Virus record (IMG/VR): IMGVR_UViG_3300013131_002268
Span: 1 to 64,000 of that record
Source of the DNA: a virus
DNA length: 64,000 nucleotides
Direction: 5' to 3' (one strand)
A program made the position numbers and the translations under genes. The stretch's first letter is position 1. Each line of letters begins with the position of its first letter. This document shows, piece by piece, positions 60,639 through 64,000 of this stretch. The notes beneath the pieces were generated by a model. That model saw nothing but the letters and a program-made list of their open reading frames with translations. It had not been told where the DNA came from and ran no database searches.

Positions 60639-63545
60639 TTATACATTCTCGAAAGAAGCACCAGTATTAAGGATATTGAATTCGATTGAAATATATTCAA
60701 GAGAACGAGTAGGTTTCAAGAATATCTTACCATTCAATTCATTTCTATCGATAGATTCTGGTGTATCAACAAGAACCACACGGAAATCTGTAAGACCTCT
60801 TTCACTTCTAATGTTATCCAATATTGGGTTAACAAGGGTCAAGAATTGATTTCTAACAACATCATCGTTTTGTTCGAATAGCAATCTGATAGATACAGCA
60901 GAAATAAGTTTTCTTGCTTGAAGAAGAAGTCTTCTAACGTTAACTCTATCAAGTGCAGATTCTCTAACTTGCATTGTTTTGTTACCCCAGATTTTAATAC
61001 CTTCTGAAGCGAAAGTTGTAACTGGGTTAACTCTTGCGGCATACAATGTATCTCTTTCATCCAATGTAAGTTTCTTTCTAGCCTTAATTGCATCCACGTT
61101 ACCTCTTTGGATACCAGCTACTGCAAACCATGGGAAAGCGATATTATCAGTTAATGCTGTGTTTCTAACAACGTCTCTTGTTGGTGGTAACCAAATATAA
61201 ACGTTATTTTCGGTATCATTAACTTGAATCCATGGGAAGTAAGTAGAAGTATAGCTACTATCATACAAACCATCTAAAGTATCTGATACATCTTCAGCTG
61301 TAAGAACTTCACCACCAGCGTCAACGTCTGGTATTGTCATAATATACCATGAGTCAGCTCTATCTTCTTCAATCATTTCGATTGAAGCTTCGATAAGATT
61401 ACTGTTTTCAAATCCATCGATACCTGGTGTTGCAAACACATTAATGTTAACAGCTTCAGGGTTTCTGAATGTCCAAATACCTTCTAAGTAAGCGTAGTAA
61501 TCTGAAGTAATACCTAAGTCACCGTTAGAAAGAACTTTATTTTCGAAAGTTTTATCTAAACCTAATTGACCTTTAACACCATTAATAGCGTATGTGTCGG
61601 TATTGGTTCTTCTATCTCTATATACATCCCAACCATCGAAACCACCGTATGGTGCCAATGTAAATTTACGGGCATATATTTTTTCGTAAGCAGTACCTTG
61701 AATTCCTAAATCAGTTCTGAATGGGCAGCATCCCGTATCGAATAAGAATACTGGTGAATAGGTATCACCTGAACTATTGATAACGATTTCAACACCGTCA
61801 ATTGTTGCACCAGTAGCTGCAAAGTCCATGTGGAAACCTTTTGTAAGGCCAGTCCACATATCGATATCTGGACTATCTGGAATACCTTTATAATCAAAGA
61901 AATCAGCGTCAATACCTTCAGTATTTGAAAGACCTAAGTAATACTTACGTTTGTTTTCAAATTCGCCATAAGTTTGTTTATAAAGGATATTTGGTGCTAA
62001 TACGTTAGTATTTGTTGATTGAGTATAATCTCTGATTGGGAATCCTACGAAACCAGCTGGGAATGCCTCACTAGTATCGTTGGTATCATCAAGTTCAATT
62101 AAAATATGATTAGATTTTGATGCGTATTCACCATCTAATGTACCAATTCTTTTAGCGATAAAGTTATTAGATTGTGGATTCATTGTCAATCTAGAGAATT
62201 TCTCCAATACAACTTTATTAGCGTCAGTATCATAGAAAGCTCTAATTTCAATATCAAACTCTCTTTCATCTGGTTTAATATTTGTTATTGATATTTTAAT
62301 CAATTCGTTAGCTGAATTACCATCAGAAATTGTCCACATTCTGAACAATCTCAATAGGTTTGTACCACGAAGTTCTGATACAACATATGGTGTAACCGCT
62401 GGTTTGTATTCTTGTTTATAATCATCAAATGGGTTACCTTGTGAGACTGAGTTAGTGTAATCAACCAATGATACAATATTAATTGCTCTAACTTTATTTT
62501 CATTTACGAATTTATCAAACATTTTTTGATAAAGTTCTTCAACAAATAAAGCTGGTCTACCATCTTTTTCATTTCTACCTAGTACTTTACCGATATAGTT
62601 TCGTTTAGTTGTATCAAATGAGCATTCATAACTGAAGTTACCCAAAGTTAATGCGTTACCAGTAAGTGAGAAATCACCTAATGGGTCCAATGCTGCGGTT
62701 GATGGAGTTGAACCAAATTCAACAAATGTTACACTTGAGTTAGTGTAACCAGTAACTTCAAATAAGATATTTTCTTGACCATCATATTCGCCTCTTGACC
62801 TAAGTAATGCAACCAATTTATTTTCAACATCAGCATATCCAGTACCTGTGTAAGATATAGTAACACCAGATGTAAAACCAGTGTAAGCTGTTGAACCAGT
62901 TGGGTTTGGTGGTACTGTATTAGTAACGGTAACATTGAATGATACACCACTAAATGTGTTATTACTTTGTGTATTAAGATAAGTGGTATTAACGTTTAGT
63001 GTTGTTGTTGCTGAAGTAGCTGTTGACAAATATGTGGTCAAACTATTCAATTGACCTTCAGCCAATAATGCTGAAATTATCGGGTCATTTACAGCATTGT
63101 AAGTAACAGTTCCAGCACTGCTAACACTATAAGTAATCATTGGGTTACCAGTGTTTCCTGTGTAAGTTGTTGTTGATGCACTTGAAACTGTAGATGGGTC
63201 CAATGCAGCATCCAAAACAATACCCCAAGCTGGTCCAGCATCATAACCAGAAAAACCTAAGATTCTTGATACGAATAATTGGTTTGATTGTGTTAAATAT
63301 GATTTTGCAATATATGGTAATTCATATTGTGGGTAACCAGAATCTTTAAATTTTGTTGGATTCAATCCACCAAAAAAAGTTGTGAATTCGTCATAGTTTG
63401 ACACGAAAACTGGTTGAAAAGCTGGTCCTTTAGTAGTCTCACCAACAAGACCAAGAGTAGTAACACCAACTTGACGTGTTACGAATGAAAGGTCTTTTTC
63501 TGAGGTATAAACACCTGGACTTACGAATACTCTATCTATAGCCAT
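60639..63545 (-). CDS. tail sheath protein, T4 gp18-like, with large insertion
   Basis: The 968-residue protein has the sheath N-terminus (RVFVSPGVYTSEKDLSFVTR; GLVGETTKGPAFQPVFVSNY) and C-terminal core (EGIKIWGNKTMQVRESALDR then VNVRRLLLQARKLI; LTDFRVVLVDTPESIDRNEL). T4 gp18 has 659 residues. The extra length includes a Ser/Thr/Val-rich region at about residues 120-300 (STTTYTGNTGNPMITYSVSS), probably surface-exposed insertion domains. The sheath contracts to drive the tube through the envelope. A terminator follows the gene. A TATTTA box at 63588-63593 lies 42 bases upstream. Confidence 0.93.
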   Translation of the reverse strand: MAIDRVFVSPGVYTSEKDLSFVTRQVGVTTLGLVGETTKGPAFQPVFVSNYDEFTTFFGGLNPTKFKDSGYPQYELPYIAKSYLTQSNQLFVSRILGFSGYDAGPAWGIVLDAALDPSTVSSASTTTYTGNTGNPMITYSVSSAGTVTYNAVNDPIISALLAEGQLNSLTTYLSTATSATTTLNVNTTYLNTQSNNTFSGVSFNVTVTNTVPPNPTGSTAYTGFTSGVTISYTGTGYADVENKLVALLRSRGEYDGQENILFEVTGYTNSSVTFVEFGSTPSTAALDPLGDFSLTGNALTLGNFSYECSFDTTKRNYIGKVLGRNEKDGRPALFVEELYQKMFDKFVNENKVRAINIVSLVDYTNSVSQGNPFDDYKQEYKPAVTPYVVSELRGTNLLRLFRMWTISDGNSANELIKISITNIKPDEREFDIEIRAFYDTDANKVVLEKFSRLTMNPQSNNFIAKRIGTLDGEYASKSNHILIELDDTNDTSEAFPAGFVGFPIRDYTQSTNTNVLAPNILYKQTYGEFENKRKYYLGLSNTEGIDADFFDYKGIPDSPDIDMWTGLTKGFHMDFAATGATIDGVEIVINSSGDTYSPVFLFDTGCCPFRTDLGIQGTAYEKIYARKFTLAPYGGFDGWDVYRDRRTNTDTYAINGVKGQLGLDKTFENKVLSNGDLGITSDYYAYLEGIWTFRNPEAVNINVFATPGIDGFENSNLIEASIEMIEEDRADSWYIMTIPDVDAGGEVLTAEDVSDTLDGLYDSSYTSTYFPWIQVNDTENNVYIWLPPTRDVVRNTALTDNIAFPWFAVAGIQRGNVDAIKARKKLTLDERDTLYAARVNPVTTFASEGIKIWGNKTMQVRESALDRVNVRRLLLQARKLISAVSIRLLFEQNDDVVRNQFLTLVNPILDNIRSERGLTDFRVVLVDTPESIDRNELNGKIFLKPTRSLEYISIEFNILNTGASFENV

Positions 63546-63587
63546 TATTTTTTTTATTTTTTTATTTGATATTATAATACTTTATTA

Positions 63588-63593
63588 TAAATA
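63588..63593 (-). promoter_or_regulatory. candidate late promoter box (TATTTA)
   Basis: Minus strand CATATTTATAATAAAG precedes the sheath gene. The plus strand reads TATAAATA, the T4 late box, in the opposite sense. It matches the recurrent structural-gene box. Confidence 0.35.
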
Positions 63594-63680
63594 TGAGACA
63601 ATTGGCAAAAGATTTATTGAATGTTAAATTCTTCATATATCTTTAATTAGTGTTACAACATATTGAATTGATTGTTGCCA

Positions 63681-63887
63681 TTAATTTAAAGGTTCAATAA
63701 TTGTACTTAACCATTCAATATATTCTATTGGCGCTTCATCATACCAAGTCCATCCTTCATATGGATAAGTGTATGTGTCTTTAAGTTCACGAAGTAATTC
63801 CCACGAACCATACGGACCTAGTACTGCATTAGGACCAAAAAACCATTGGTCATCTATTAATTTATAAAAACCTGATGTATCTTCCAT
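63681..63887 (-). CDS. small aromatic acidic protein
   Basis: The 68-residue protein (MEDTSGFYKLIDDQWFFGPN) is very rich in Trp, Tyr and Glu. The family is not recognised, but the GFYKLIDDQWFFGPNAVLG pattern occurs as a repeated small protein near structural genes in phages of this kind, as far as I can recall. It lies between the cut-off gene at the right edge and the sheath gene, on the same strand. The upstream gap is 21 bases. Confidence 0.5.
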   Translation of the reverse strand: MEDTSGFYKLIDDQWFFGPNAVLGPYGSWELLRELKDTYTYPYEGWTWYDEAPIEYIEWLSTIIEPLN

Positions 63888-63908
63888 ATTTATAATTTTT
63901 TAATTCTA

Positions 63909-64000
63909 TTAAATTATTACTGTCCAACCTTTTCCAGTAGCAATTGCTGTATTGCAAGTTGAAGAGCCTGGGTTCTGTGACACCGTTATTGTTTGACCTA
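63909..64000 (-). CDS. C-terminal end of a protein cut by the window edge
   Basis: The minus frame reads GQTITVSQNPGSSTCNTAIA then TGKGWTVII and stops at 63909. Only 29 residues are visible. The Gly/Ser/Thr-rich, strand-like text suits the end of a fibre or other virion protein. It would be the first gene in this run. Confidence 0.5.
   Translation of the reverse strand, partial: GQTITVSQNPGSSTCNTAIATGKGWTVII

Noticed and set aside
1-64000. Prophage or temperate phage
   Set aside because: No integrase, repressor or attachment site was seen. The gene content is that of a large lytic T4-type phage, although the rest of the genome is not visible.

Overview
The window is part of the genome of a large, AT-rich, T4-type contractile-tailed phage (myovirus). 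Its host is probably a member of the Bacteroidota, most likely a flavobacterium. The phage assignment rests on a tail sheath, tail tube, tape measure, a hub carrying cell-wall hydrolases, gp25-like and gp6-like baseplate wedge proteins, a DnaB-type helicase, a UvsX-type recombinase, a gp32-type single-strand binding protein, a class Ia ribonucleotide reductase, thioredoxin, a RuvC-like resolvase and a DnaG-type primase. The host inference rests on SprB-type repeats in two tail proteins, on promoters with the Bacteroidota form TTG-N19/20-TAnnTTTG, and on the absence of strong Shine-Dalgarno sequences. No integrase, tRNA, rRNA or CRISPR was seen.

Nearly every gene lies on the minus strand, so the map reads from right to left. 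From 64000 to 48231: the end of a cut-off protein, a small ORF, tail sheath, tail tube, a small ORF, a chaperone-like gene with a probable programmed frameshift, a 414-residue protein of unknown role, the tape measure, a 1342-residue baseplate protein and a LysM/gp53-like protein. From 48234 to 41854: a 2126-residue hub with two hydrolase domains at its C-terminus. From 41822 to 39892: four small genes of unknown function. From 39770 to 29730: ssb, uvsX, a 5'-3' exonuclease, an unknown gene, helicase, nrdB and nrdA. From 29740 to 27550: an array of five small gene cassettes. From 27423 to 1671: gp25-like and gp6-like wedge genes, then about 25 kb of large baseplate and fibre genes. From 1623 to 1: RuvC-like resolvase, thioredoxin and a primase that runs off the edge.

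Two arrangements stand out. First, nrdA is fractured. Its N-terminal part ends in a split-intein N half, its C-terminal part begins with the matching C half, and a free-standing Vsr-like homing endonuclease gene lies between them. Trans-splicing would rejoin a 717-residue enzyme. Second, directly at the nrdA stop codon begins an array of five small ORFs separated by long imperfect palindromes. Each unit starts and ends with a private sequence that is complementary to itself, beginning with GTT and ending with AAC. This is the logic of integron gene cassettes (attC sites), here without any integrase in view and inside a phage genome.

Other mobile DNA is common. A four-repeat zinc-ribbon/Vsr homing endonuclease is inserted before the gp6-like gene and is flanked by a 111-bp duplication of that gene's start. 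A C2H2/NUMOD/Vsr endonuclease is flanked by a 31-bp direct repeat. A repeat-only relative sits between sheath and tube.

At least three control signals are visible: host-type promoters for ssb, for the gene at 41822 and for the plus-strand ORF at 59788; intrinsic terminators after ssb and after the sheath gene; and a recurrent TATTTA box upstream of many structural genes, which may be a phage late promoter.
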